Under the pieces are notes generated by a model. That model was not told the DNA's origin. It saw only the letters and a list, made by a program, of their open reading frames with translations, and made no database searches. A program made the translations under genes and the position numbers. A stretch of DNA of 16,658 bases from CAZVAO01 sp964625175 (GTDB lineage: Bacteria > Bacillota > UBA994 > PWPR01): assembly GCA_964625175.1 (NCBI GenBank), contig CAZVAO010000051.1, positions 1 through 16,658 of the forward strand, read 5' to 3'. This document shows, one piece after another, positions 1-6,615 of this stretch (the stretch's first letter is position 1; every line of letters starts with the position of its first letter).

Positions 1-2
1 CA

Positions 3-695
3 GAAATCGACTTTGCCGGTAGGCTCAAAATAAACTCATTATTTCAAATCATGCAAGAGGCCGCGGAACACAGCGCAGACCACCTTGGTTTTGGCTATGA
101 CTATGTCCGAGCAAACAATGAGTTCTGGGTCTTGTCAAAAGTATCCTTGGAGATTTTTAGAACGCCTGGCTGGCAAGAAACGATTAGAGTTGAGACCTGG
201 CCCAAGGGCATGGATCGCATTTTCTCCATGCGTGATTTTCAATTCTATGATGCATCGAATACCATTTGGGCACAAGCGACAACCGCTTGGCTATTGTTAA
301 GTACAACGACCAACCGAATTGTGCGTCACAAAGAATTCCCAGATGCTAATGGCTTATTTGCACTCAACTACCCTCCGCCCAAACTAAAAACAGATCAGCC
401 ATTTAGCTTAGTCTATGAAAAGCACATTCAGATCAGTGATTTGGATGTCAACAACCATGTTAATAACGCCAACTACCTAGGCTGGGTGATTGATGCACTG
501 GATTATCAGCTCTACAAAACACATGCCATTACACGCGTTGATATCAATTTTATTCATGAAACCAAATTTGGTGAAACGGTGGTTATTAGCAAAACCGAGT
601 ATGACACCGCTCAAAAAAGCCTTTATATAGATGCTCACAATCCCCTTAGTGGCCAATTACTAATGCGTGCACGGGTCACATTAAAGAGTTGGTGA
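3..695 (+). CDS. Acyl-ACP thioesterase, 5'-partial (start lies before the window)
   Basis: This enzyme hydrolyses acyl-ACP to free fatty acid and ACP in the cytoplasm, ending fatty-acid synthesis. The frame is open from the first visible codons, which encode family-like sequence (EIDFAGRLKINSLFQIMQEA), so the ATG at 51 is an internal Met and the true start lies just outside. About 230 codons are visible, and the family is usually about 240-250 aa, so little is missing. It is a double hot-dog protein. The first half carries WVLSK and VETWPKG. The second half opens with DLDVNNHVNNANYLGW, the usual Asn/His active-site motif (His codon at 456-458), followed by INFIHETKFGETV. The stop lies 4 bp before the next ATG, so this is the first visible gene of an operon with the HAD-IB and DegV genes. 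The family call is firm. Chain-length preference cannot be read. Confidence 0.93.
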   Translation, partial: EIDFAGRLKINSLFQIMQEAAEHSADHLGFGYDYVRANNEFWVLSKVSLEIFRTPGWQETIRVETWPKGMDRIFSMRDFQFYDASNTIWAQATTAWLLLSTTTNRIVRHKEFPDANGLFALNYPPPKLKTDQPFSLVYEKHIQISDLDVNNHVNNANYLGWVIDALDYQLYKTHAITRVDINFIHETKFGETVVISKTEYDTAQKSLYIDAHNPLSGQLLMRARVTLKSW

Positions 696-699
696 ATGC

Positions 700-1374
700 A
701 TGAAATTAGCGATATTTGATTTTGATGGCACCCTGTTCCTAACTCAAACGCTTCCTTTCTTCTTAGAACAATGGCAAGCGTTAGGTTATTCAAAAAGCAG
801 AACTTTTCTAATGAAAACCTATATTGTGCCCCTCTTTGCATCCTATAAGCTCAGGCTTATCGATAGTGAAACCTTTAGGGTCAAAGCTTTAAAATTTTTT
901 CCACATATTTTCCGTGGAATGGATCACGCTGCCATTACGCACTTCTTCAGTCAAGTGGGCCTTGCTGCTGAAACCTATTATAATCCTCAGATTGTTGCCG
1001 AAATTACAGAAAAACAAGCCCAAGGTTACCACACCGTCATTCTATCGGGTTGCTACTCATTATTTCTGAACATTGTGGCGAAAAGGTTCGCAATTGACAC
1101 CTATTTAGGAACAGAACTATACTTCAATAAAAAAACCTACCTTGACTACGATGCTGATTTTAGAATGATCAGTGGCACAAAAAAATTGACGATCCTTAAG
1201 GAGCACTTTACCGATCAACCCATTGATTGGCAAGAGAGTTATGCCTATGCCGATAGCTTTGAGGATTTGAACTTATTACAGGGTGTTGGCCATCCTGTTG
1301 CCGTCAATCCAGATCGCCGCTTAGCCAAGTATGCCAAAAAGAATAACTGGAAGATTCTTAGCAATAAACCATAA
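700..1374 (+). CDS. HAD-IB family phosphatase (SerB-like HAD hydrolase)
   Basis: A 224-aa cytoplasmic HAD-superfamily phosphatase of subfamily IB. Motif I is DFDGTL with nucleophile Asp7 and acid/base Asp9. Motif II is the VILSG segment (Ser116). A candidate motif III Lys is Lys161 or Lys162 (SGTKKLTIL). Motif IV is ADSFEDL (Asp185, Asp189), the DSxxD form typical of subclass IB. The helical stretch at about 20-100 is the cap region. It starts 4 bp after the thioesterase stop with only a weak GGTG ahead, which suggests translational coupling. The substrate is not readable. HAD-IB members include phosphoserine phosphatases and phosphatases of phospholipid intermediates. Its place between a thioesterase and a FakB-like protein hints at a lipid phosphate, which is inference only. 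Confidence 0.88.
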   Translation: MKLAIFDFDGTLFLTQTLPFFLEQWQALGYSKSRTFLMKTYIVPLFASYKLRLIDSETFRVKALKFFPHIFRGMDHAAITHFFSQVGLAAETYYNPQIVAEITEKQAQGYHTVILSGCYSLFLNIVAKRFAIDTYLGTELYFNKKTYLDYDADFRMISGTKKLTILKEHFTDQPIDWQESYAYADSFEDLNLLQGVGHPVAVNPDRRLAKYAKKNNWKILSNKP

Positions 1375-1388
1375 GTATTGGAGAGAAA

Positions 1389-2249
1389 ATGATGATTAAA
1401 ATTGTGACAGATAGCACCTCGTACCTGCCCAAACAATTGTGTGAACAGTATCATATTGAAATCGTTCCGTTGAGTGTGATTTTTGGTGATGAGTCCTTTG
1501 ATGAAACGACCATCACCAATGAATTCTTCTTTGATAAGCTTGAGAAAAGTGACGCTCTGCCCACTTCTTCACAGGTCTCAGTTCATCATCTATCAAGTGT
1601 TTTTACGAAGTATGTATCCGAAGGTAATGCTGTCGTGGGTGTGTTCCTATCGAGCAAAATGAGCGGCACCTATCAAACAGCCAACCTAGCTCGGGATCTC
1701 GTCCTCAAAGACTATCCTACCGCACAGATCGAAATTGTTGATTCACAATCCAATTGTATGCAACTCGGCTATGCTGCCTTAGCCGGGGCCAAGATGGCAA
1801 TGACAAGTGATGATTTAAGCACCGTTGTTCAAGCCGTTGAACAAAATATTCGCAGAAGCCGCTTTATTTTTACCCCTGCCACTTTAGAATATCTCCAAAA
1901 GGGTGGACGTATTGGAACAGCGAGCGCTCTAATTGGCAATCTAGTTCGCATCAAACCCATCCTAACCGTAAATAATGGAGAAACGGATGTCATTCTCAAA
2001 GTGCGCACCAAGAAACGCGCTGTTCAGAAGATCATGGAGCTCTTCTTGAATGATGTGAGCAACTATGGCTTAGCAGAACTAACGGTACACCATATCAACT
2101 GTGAGAGTGAAGCACAAGAATTAGCAGATATAATTCATAAAGAACTGGACGTAACGGCTGAAATTGTCCCGATCGGACCTGTGATCGGCACTCATGTTGG
2201 GCCTGGCGCCATTGGGTTAGCTTATTACACCAAAATGGACATGCGTTAA
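1389..2249 (+). CDS. DegV family protein (FakB-like fatty-acid-binding protein)
   Basis: A 286-aa DegV-fold protein. FakB members of this family bind one free fatty acid and present it to the kinase FakA, which makes acyl-phosphate for phospholipid synthesis. Seen here: N-terminal KIVTDSTSYL (4-13), PTSSQVS (58-64), the lipid-site SGTYQTA (92-98), KGGRIGTASALIGNLVRIKP (171-190) and C-terminal IGTHVGPGAIG (266-276). All are standard DegV landmarks and the length is normal. Two adjacent ATGs (1389, 1392) follow GGAGAG at 1380-1385, so the exact start is uncertain by one codon. It lies 14 bp after the HAD gene and is followed at once by a terminator, so it is the last operon gene. No FakA kinase is in the window. 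The family call is firm. FakB function is family-based inference. Confidence 0.93.
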   Translation: MMIKIVTDSTSYLPKQLCEQYHIEIVPLSVIFGDESFDETTITNEFFFDKLEKSDALPTSSQVSVHHLSSVFTKYVSEGNAVVGVFLSSKMSGTYQTANLARDLVLKDYPTAQIEIVDSQSNCMQLGYAALAGAKMAMTSDDLSTVVQAVEQNIRRSRFIFTPATLEYLQKGGRIGTASALIGNLVRIKPILTVNNGETDVILKVRTKKRAVQKIMELFLNDVSNYGLAELTVHHINCESEAQELADIIHKELDVTAEIVPIGPVIGTHVGPGAIGLAYYTKMDMR

Positions 2250-2254
2250 TTAAA

Positions 2255-2284
2255 CAAAAAACCTCCGCTATGGAGGTTTTTTTA
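2255..2284 (+). terminator. Rho-independent terminator of the thioesterase/HAD/DegV operon
   Basis: The inverted repeat AAAACCTCC / GGAGGTTTT with a 5-nt loop (GCTAT) is followed by a run of seven Ts counted from the stem end, only a few bases after the DegV stop. Confidence 0.92.
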
Positions 2285-2317
2285 GTTGGTCAGTTGGTCA
2301 GTTGGTCAGTTGGTCAG
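2284..2317. repeat. Tandem repeat, four copies of an 8-bp unit (AGTTGGTC)
   Basis: Four perfect, uninterrupted copies of AGTTGGTC at 2284, 2292, 2300 and 2308, followed by a two-base start of a fifth. The array begins directly after the T-run of the preceding terminator. Related GGTCAG words occur after other genes, at about 10121 and about 12346. Function unknown. It resembles a microsatellite that can change copy number by slippage. Confidence 0.9.
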
Positions 2318-2691
2318 GGTGATTATATCCCTATGTTTATATGAGACAAGGTGAATGTCTTAAACTAAAACTGAAAGCCTAGACGTAGAAATTTACTAAG
2401 AACCCGTTATTATTACAATACACTGCAAAGCCATATGAAAACAATAACCCCCATAGGCAAAGTTGTGAGTTGACTATGAGCATCCTTAATCGCACACGAG
2501 TAAGATCAGGATTGCTGCTGTCTGAACGCGCTTTTGCTAAGAATGGGTGGTTGTCAACATAGCGCGTGAGTTCAGTAATTCCTTACTCGCTAATCAACCT
2601 GCCCTGCACGCAGTCCTTCTAAGGAGCGCTTACGCGACGAGTTCTGCTACAGGGCCAGCTCGGCGAATCTCAACTCAAACTTTAGCCTATT
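2318..2691. other. Gene-free interval containing a candidate structured element (about 2520-2662)
   Basis: No convincing coding frame in either strand. The first ~200 bp are AT-rich and show nothing. From about 2520 the sequence is GC-richer and full of complementary arms: GGTTG (2549-2553) with CAACC (2595-2599); inside it TAGCG (2560-2564) with CGCTA (2588-2592) and AGT/ACT; then GCCCTG (2601-2606) with CAGGGC (2650-2655) enclosing CCTTCTAAGG and GCG/CGC, and CGAG (2638-2641) with CTCG (2659-2662). This could be a folded RNA or a decayed repeat. No known RNA family is recognised. Confidence 0.4.
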
Positions 2692-2717
2692 AAAAAACAC
2701 CTCTCTCTCGAGAAGTG
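2692..2717 (-). terminator. Rho-independent terminator of the minus-strand membrane protein gene
   Basis: Read on the minus strand, CACTTCTC-GAGA-GAGAGGTG forms an 8-bp stem (one G-T pair) closed by a GNRA-type GAGA tetraloop, followed by TTTTTT. It lies 25 bp past the stop of the gene ending at 2742. Confidence 0.85.
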
Positions 2718-2741
2718 CCTTCATCTTCCAATTTATTAGTT

Positions 2742-3188
2742 TTAATACTTGAACAGCGATCCACTATCTAAGAAAATATATTGATTCGAGCGCTTATTCG
2801 AAATAATCCAAATTAGAGTGATTAAGCATAATCCCCCTATGGCTAGATGAACATACGGAAACGCAATGATCATTTGTGGGGCTACCCAGAAGTAGGTCAG
2901 TGCAAAAAGTGTTGTGGACTTTAAAAGCTCCAAAACTAACCCAAAAATCAACAACTTACTATGCTTCCAACTAACCGCAATATCCCATAGCCCGATGATG
3001 AAGAGGAAAAGCGAAATGATCATCATAATGAAAAGCAAATAACCCTCGGTATCTACTCCGGTAAAACCCAGCACATCAAGCGTATAGTTGCGATATGCCA
3101 ATTGCCCAATCGCAATGACAATATTAGTAAGACCAGCTAACAATAAAACGATGCGACTTAGTATGATAGACTTCGTAATTGAATGCAA
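2742..3188 (-). CDS. Small integral membrane protein of unknown function (TTG start)
   Basis: A 148-aa hydrophobic protein that I do not recognise. Four membrane segments are visible at about residues 8-30 (SRIVLLLAGLTNIVIAIGQL), 49-68 (LLFIMMIISLFLFIIGLWDI), 77-99 and 105-129, with a short charged C-tail. The first codon is TTG. It is chosen because AGAGGTG sits 7 nt upstream at the right spacing and no in-frame ATG fits. The gene has its own promoter and terminator and is divergent from the EamA transporter at 3406. No catalytic or metal-binding motif is evident. It is probably real, given the full set of expression signals. Confidence 0.75.
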   Translation of the reverse strand: MHSITKSIILSRIVLLLAGLTNIVIAIGQLAYRNYTLDVLGFTGVDTEGYLLFIMMIISLFLFIIGLWDIAVSWKHSKLLIFGLVLELLKSTTLFALTYFWVAPQMIIAFPYVHLAIGGLCLITLIWIISNKRSNQYIFLDSGSLFKY

Positions 3189-3219
3189 AATACTTCACCT
3201 CTGTTAATCTGCTATGACT

Positions 3220-3248
3220 ATCAAAACACTAAACTACACAGCTGTCAA
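3220..3248 (-). promoter_or_regulatory. Sigma-A-like promoter for the small membrane protein gene
   Basis: On the minus strand, a perfect -35 TTGACA (3243-3248) is separated by exactly 17 bp from a -10-like TTTGAT (3220-3225, 4 of 6 consensus). It lies about 30 bp upstream of the TTG start. Confidence 0.6.
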
Positions 3249-3339
3249 GACATGGCCTTCACAAATTAATCAATTAACGAGCTCTATCAACCATAAATGA
3301 AAAATATTTCGTTTTATACACGGATTCATCCTCATATGC

Positions 3340-3358
3340 TATAATCATATACTATAAT
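3340..3358 (+). promoter_or_regulatory. Possible -10 region(s) for the EamA transporter gene
   Basis: Two perfect TATAAT hexamers (3340-3345 and 3353-3358) lie 48-66 bp before the ATG at 3406, in an AT-rich divergent intergenic region. No good -35 is visible at standard spacing for either, so the active one cannot be told. Confidence 0.4.
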
Positions 3359-3405
3359 CTTAAAGGTAAGCCTACAAAAATGAAGCTGTGAAAGGGGGTC
3401 CTACC

Positions 3406-4278
3406 ATGAAACCCACCCTTAAAATTGTCATTGCTATGGTGATCTGGGGTAGCCTGGGTATATTCATTCGCTTTATCGAGCTGCCTCCTCCAGAAATTAC
3501 GTTCATGCGCTCAGCCATAGCTGGGATTGTTCTACTCGTTATTACACGTTATACTATGCCAGCCAGTGTCTTGCAATCCGAAATAAAGCATGTACAGAAA
3601 AACCTCGTGCCCTTGATTTTATCGGGATTTTTACTTGCTGGCAACTGGGCACTACTCTTCCAAGCTTATAAATATACAACGATTGCTAATGCCACGCTTT
3701 CTTATTATTTAGCACCATTAATTGCCGTACTCCTGAGTCCATTGTTCATCAAATCTGACGACTATAGCTGGCGAAAATTTATCGCTATTTTCATTGCTTT
3801 AGGTGGCTTATATCTAATTATCAGCAACCAAGGCAGCGCACTTTCTGCAGAACTCGATCATATGCAAGGGATTGCCTACGGCTGTGTTGCTGCTTTCCTT
3901 TACGCAGGTGTGGTAATCTGCAATAAAAGGATTGTGGGTATTCATCCCCAATTACGCACCGTCACCCAACTTCTCCTTAGTGTACTCGTGATTTTACCCT
4001 TGATATTGATTCGTGGTCAGCTTCACTTTAATGATATGACCACCGTGATCTTCTTACTAATTGTCGGGCTTGTGCACACCGCTCTCGCGTGTACCCTCTA
4101 CTTCCCCAGCATTGAACATGTTAGTGTCTTGAAAGTTTCTGTGCTTAGCTACATTGACCCTTTGACTGCCATGTTTTTTGGATTTGTTTTTTTGCAAGAG
4201 TCACTGACTCTCTGGCAGATTGTTGGTGGAATTCTGATTTTAGGCAGTGCCTTTTATAGTCAAAGGGCCGAATTGTAA
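3406..4278 (+). CDS. EamA/DMT-superfamily transporter
   Basis: A 290-aa polytopic inner-membrane transporter of the drug/metabolite transporter superfamily. About ten hydrophobic helices form two EamA halves. The first starts with IVIAMVIWGSLGIFIRFIEL and contains the family-like IANATLSYYLAPLIAVLLSP. The second contains VSVLKVSVLSYIDPLTAMFFGF and the LTLWQIVGGILILGSAF ending. The start is ATG 3406, because AAGGGGG lies 8 nt upstream; an in-frame GTG at 3388 would begin ahead of that site and has none of its own. Family members export amino acids, nucleosides or metabolites, and the substrate cannot be inferred. It is divergent from the small membrane protein gene and 86 bp ahead of the YbjQ-family gene. 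Confidence 0.93.
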   Translation: MKPTLKIVIAMVIWGSLGIFIRFIELPPPEITFMRSAIAGIVLLVITRYTMPASVLQSEIKHVQKNLVPLILSGFLLAGNWALLFQAYKYTTIANATLSYYLAPLIAVLLSPLFIKSDDYSWRKFIAIFIALGGLYLIISNQGSALSAELDHMQGIAYGCVAAFLYAGVVICNKRIVGIHPQLRTVTQLLLSVLVILPLILIRGQLHFNDMTTVIFLLIVGLVHTALACTLYFPSIEHVSVLKVSVLSYIDPLTAMFFGFVFLQESLTLWQIVGGILILGSAFYSQRAEL

Positions 4279-4364
4279 AAATAGTCAATCCCTTACCAAG
4301 CACTTGGTTTAAGATTCCATTCAAATGGGCATAAACGAATAGAATTAACATGAGGAGGATTACT

Positions 4365-4685
4365 ATGATTATCACGACTACCCCAACAATTCAAAACCGC
4401 GAAATCATATCTTATCTGGGCATCGTCAACGGTGAAGTGATCTTAGGGATTAACTTTGTCAAAGACTTTGCTGCAGGACTAACCAATATTTTTGGTGGCC
4501 GCAGTGTTTCTTACGAGGATGAGCTTGTGCAAGGACGCACCAAAGCACTTACTGAAATGGAAGACCGTGCCAAGCGTATGGGTGCCGATGCCGTGGTAGG
4601 TGTTGATATCGATTATGAAGTGCTGGGTCAAAATGGTTCTATGATTATGATTGTTGTCACTGGCACAGCTGTTAAGCTGCAATAA
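4365..4685 (+). CDS. YbjQ family (DUF74) putative heavy-metal-binding protein
   Basis: A 106-aa cytoplasmic protein of the YbjQ/UPF0145 family. It shows the typical order: N-terminal TTTPTIQNREIISYLGIVNGE, then GINFVKDFAAGLTNIFGGRS, YEDELVQGRTKALTEMEDRAKRMGADAVVGVDIDYE (whole segment about residues 50-86), and a C-terminal beta strand ending in GTAVKLQ. Length is normal for the family. ATG 4365 is used because AGGAGG (4353-4358) precedes it by 6 nt. The in-frame ATG at 4350 lies before this site. The family annotation 'heavy-metal-binding' is structural-genomics lore; no Cys/His cluster is visible here and the role is unknown. The gap from the transporter holds only two short palindromes, so the two may be co-transcribed. 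A strong terminator follows. Confidence 0.92.
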   Translation: MIITTTPTIQNREIISYLGIVNGEVILGINFVKDFAAGLTNIFGGRSVSYEDELVQGRTKALTEMEDRAKRMGADAVVGVDIDYEVLGQNGSMIMIVVTGTAVKLQ

Positions 4686-4717
4686 ATCATCATTTGAATA
4701 CCTCAAAATCTAAGGGG

Positions 4718-4745
4718 ACAGAGTCCATCGTGACTCTGTTTTTTT
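4718..4745 (+). terminator. Rho-independent terminator after the YbjQ-family gene
   Basis: ACAGAGTC / GACTCTGT forms a perfect 8-bp stem with a 6-nt loop (CATCGT), followed by seven Ts. Confidence 0.93.
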
Positions 4746-4843
4746 GCGTCAATTACTTCAATCGAATTAAATCGCACGAACTACCTTATTATCTCTCACA
4801 TTCAGTTAATCCTTGCATAACAGGCCGTTATTGCATACAATTA

Positions 4844-5088
4844 TAAATAGGGCTTACTGAATGAATCGCTAGATTTCATTCAGTAATGAGCGTAGCTCAA
4901 AAAATGGCTTAAATAAGCTATTTTAGCCGTATTGATCGGCGTCTGAACAGTGACGTTTCCGAAACGTCACCTTGCTAGGTGCAAGTTTTTTTGCCCATAA
5001 AATACAGTTTTCGTTCACCTAGCAAAATCAAAAAGCTTAAAAACACTATAGTAACAAACTTTTTGAATTGTTCAGTAAGCCCTAAATA
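4844..5088. mobile_element. MITE-like non-autonomous element with TIRs and 6-bp direct flanks
   Basis: Perfect terminal inverted repeats TAGGGCTTACTGAA (4848-4861) and TTCAGTAAGCCCTA (5071-5084) bound a ~233-bp segment without coding capacity. TAAATA occurs directly on both sides (4844-4849 and 5083-5088), as expected for a target-site duplication, though it is AT-rich and overlaps the last TIR bases. Inside are stem-forming repeats: TTACTGAATGAA/TTCATTCAGTAA (4854-4886), TGAGC/GCTCA (4887-4899), GGCT-AAAT/ATTT-AGCC (4906-4928), the palindrome GTGACGTTTC/GAAACGTCAC (4950-4970), TTGCTAGGTG/CACCTAGCAA (4972-5025) and TCAAAAAG/CTTTTTGA (5028-5066). The parent transposase family is not identified. 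A structured regulatory RNA is the alternative. Confidence 0.65.
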
Positions 5089-5122
5089 AGACCTTCAGCA
5101 CTATGTAGAAGAGGAGATAATT

Positions 5123-6613
5123 ATGAACGACAATAATGGCCTATTATTAGGCAAGGGGCTAGCGAAGTCCTATATCCTACCAGAGATGACAAATCGACAT
5201 GGTTTAATAGCAGGGGCCACAGGAACTGGTAAAACTGTTTCCTTGCAAGTAATTGCTGAAGCCTTTAGTGATATCGGAGTTCCCGTATTCCTAGCCGATG
5301 TCAAAGGCGACTTAACTGGGCTAAGTGTACCTGGCAAACCCCACCCTAAAATTACGGAACGTTTAAACACCATTGGCATCGAGAATTTTGAATTCACCGC
5401 CTATCCAACCGTGTTTTGGGATTTATATGGGCAGCAAGGACACCCTGTGCGCACCACTATTTCTGAGATGGGACCACTCTTACTATCTCGTTTGCTCAAC
5501 TTAACAGAAGTGCAGACGGGCGTGATGCATATGGTCTTCAAAATTGCAGATGATCGCGGATTCCTACTCCTCGACCTCAAAGATTTACGCGCAATGCTGA
5601 AGTACATTGGTGAGAATGCCAAAGAATACACCTTAACCTATGGCAATATATCTACACGATCCATAGGCGCTATTCAACGGAGTCTGCTCGCTTTAGAATC
5701 TCAGGGTGGCGACCAGTTCTTTGGTGAACCCGCCTTAGATATTCATGATTTAATGGGATTTGATAGTCAGCATCGTGGGAATATCAACATCCTTGCTTCC
5801 CAAAAGCTCTTTAATGCCCCAGCGCTCTACTCAACTTTTCTGCTGTGGTTGCTTTCGGAACTCTTTGAATCTCTCCCTGAAGTTGGCGATAGTGATAAGC
5901 CCCGCATGATTTTCTTCTTTGATGAGGCCCATCTACTCTTTGATGATGCGCCAAAAGCATTGCTAGATAAAATTGAACAAGTGGCGAAATTAATCCGCTC
6001 CAAGGGGGTTGGCGTATTCTTTGTTACTCAGAATCCCCTAGATATTCCCAATGACGTGCTTAACCAATTAGGAAACCGCATTCAGCATGCTTTACGGGCC
6101 TATTCACCACGTGAGCAACGCGCCGTCAAAGTGGCAGCCGATACGTTCCGTCAAAACCCCGAAATAGATATTTTAGCAGCGATTACTAACTTAGGTGTGG
6201 GCGAAGCACTCGTTTCCTGTTTAGATCATAAAGGACGACCAAGTATGGTTGATCAAGTGCTAATGTGTCCCCCCCATAGCCAGATAGGCCCAGCCCCCGC
6301 AGACCACGTAGCCGAAATCATTGCCGCCTCTCACTTTGGTCGCATCTATGATACCCCATTAGATCGAGTTTCCGCCTATGAGCGACTGGTGCGTGTATTT
6401 GAGCAAGAACAACTAGCGGAAGAAGCGGAGCAGCGACGTAAAGAGCAGGAAAAAGAAGCGAAATTGCGTAAAAAAGCAACTACAAAAACGAAGTCTACCC
6501 GCCGTTCAGATTCAGCGATGGAGCGAGCGATGAAATCAGCCGCTACCTCAGTGGGTCGTCAAGTTGGAAACGAATTAATTCGGGGCTTATTCGGAATGCT
6601 CAACAGGAGATAA
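5123..6613 (+). CDS. HerA/FtsK-like P-loop ATPase, DUF853 (YjgR-type) family
   Basis: A 496-aa cytoplasmic ATPase of the helicase HerA-like DUF853 family, close to the usual ~500 aa. Visible parts: an N-terminal LLLGKGLAKSYILPEMTNRHG; Walker A GATGTGKT (31-38); FLADVKGDLTGLS (56-68); Walker B with MIFFFDEAHLLF (262-273, Asp267 and Glu268 catalytic); sensor-like FFVTQNPLDIPNDVLNQLGN (299-318); an arginine-rich RIQHALRAYSPREQRAVK segment (319-336); and a Lys/Glu-rich coiled coil at about 420-455 before a basic tail ending GLFGMLNRR. The start is backed by GAGGAGA 6-7 nt upstream. HerA proteins translocate DNA in end resection, but the role of this solitary branch is not established. Its stop lies 2 bp before the next start, so it forms a tight pair with the HAD gene. 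The MITE-like element ends 40 bp upstream. Confidence 0.93.
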   Translation: MNDNNGLLLGKGLAKSYILPEMTNRHGLIAGATGTGKTVSLQVIAEAFSDIGVPVFLADVKGDLTGLSVPGKPHPKITERLNTIGIENFEFTAYPTVFWDLYGQQGHPVRTTISEMGPLLLSRLLNLTEVQTGVMHMVFKIADDRGFLLLDLKDLRAMLKYIGENAKEYTLTYGNISTRSIGAIQRSLLALESQGGDQFFGEPALDIHDLMGFDSQHRGNINILASQKLFNAPALYSTFLLWLLSELFESLPEVGDSDKPRMIFFFDEAHLLFDDAPKALLDKIEQVAKLIRSKGVGVFFVTQNPLDIPNDVLNQLGNRIQHALRAYSPREQRAVKVAADTFRQNPEIDILAAITNLGVGEALVSCLDHKGRPSMVDQVLMCPPHSQIGPAPADHVAEIIAASHFGRIYDTPLDRVSAYERLVRVFEQEQLAEEAEQRRKEQEKEAKLRKKATTKTKSTRRSDSAMERAMKSAATSVGRQVGNELIRGLFGMLNRR

Positions 6614-6615
6614 TT

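Noticed and set aside
2476..2562. A 28-codon plus-strand frame (MSILNRTRVRSGLLLSERAF...) in the gene-free interval
   Set aside because: It has no proper ribosome binding site, is very short, and overlaps the arms of the candidate structured element.
4844..5088. A riboswitch controlling the ATPase gene
   Set aside because: The perfect terminal inverted repeats with direct flanks fit a transposed element better, and no known aptamer core or terminator/anti-terminator pair is seen before the gene.
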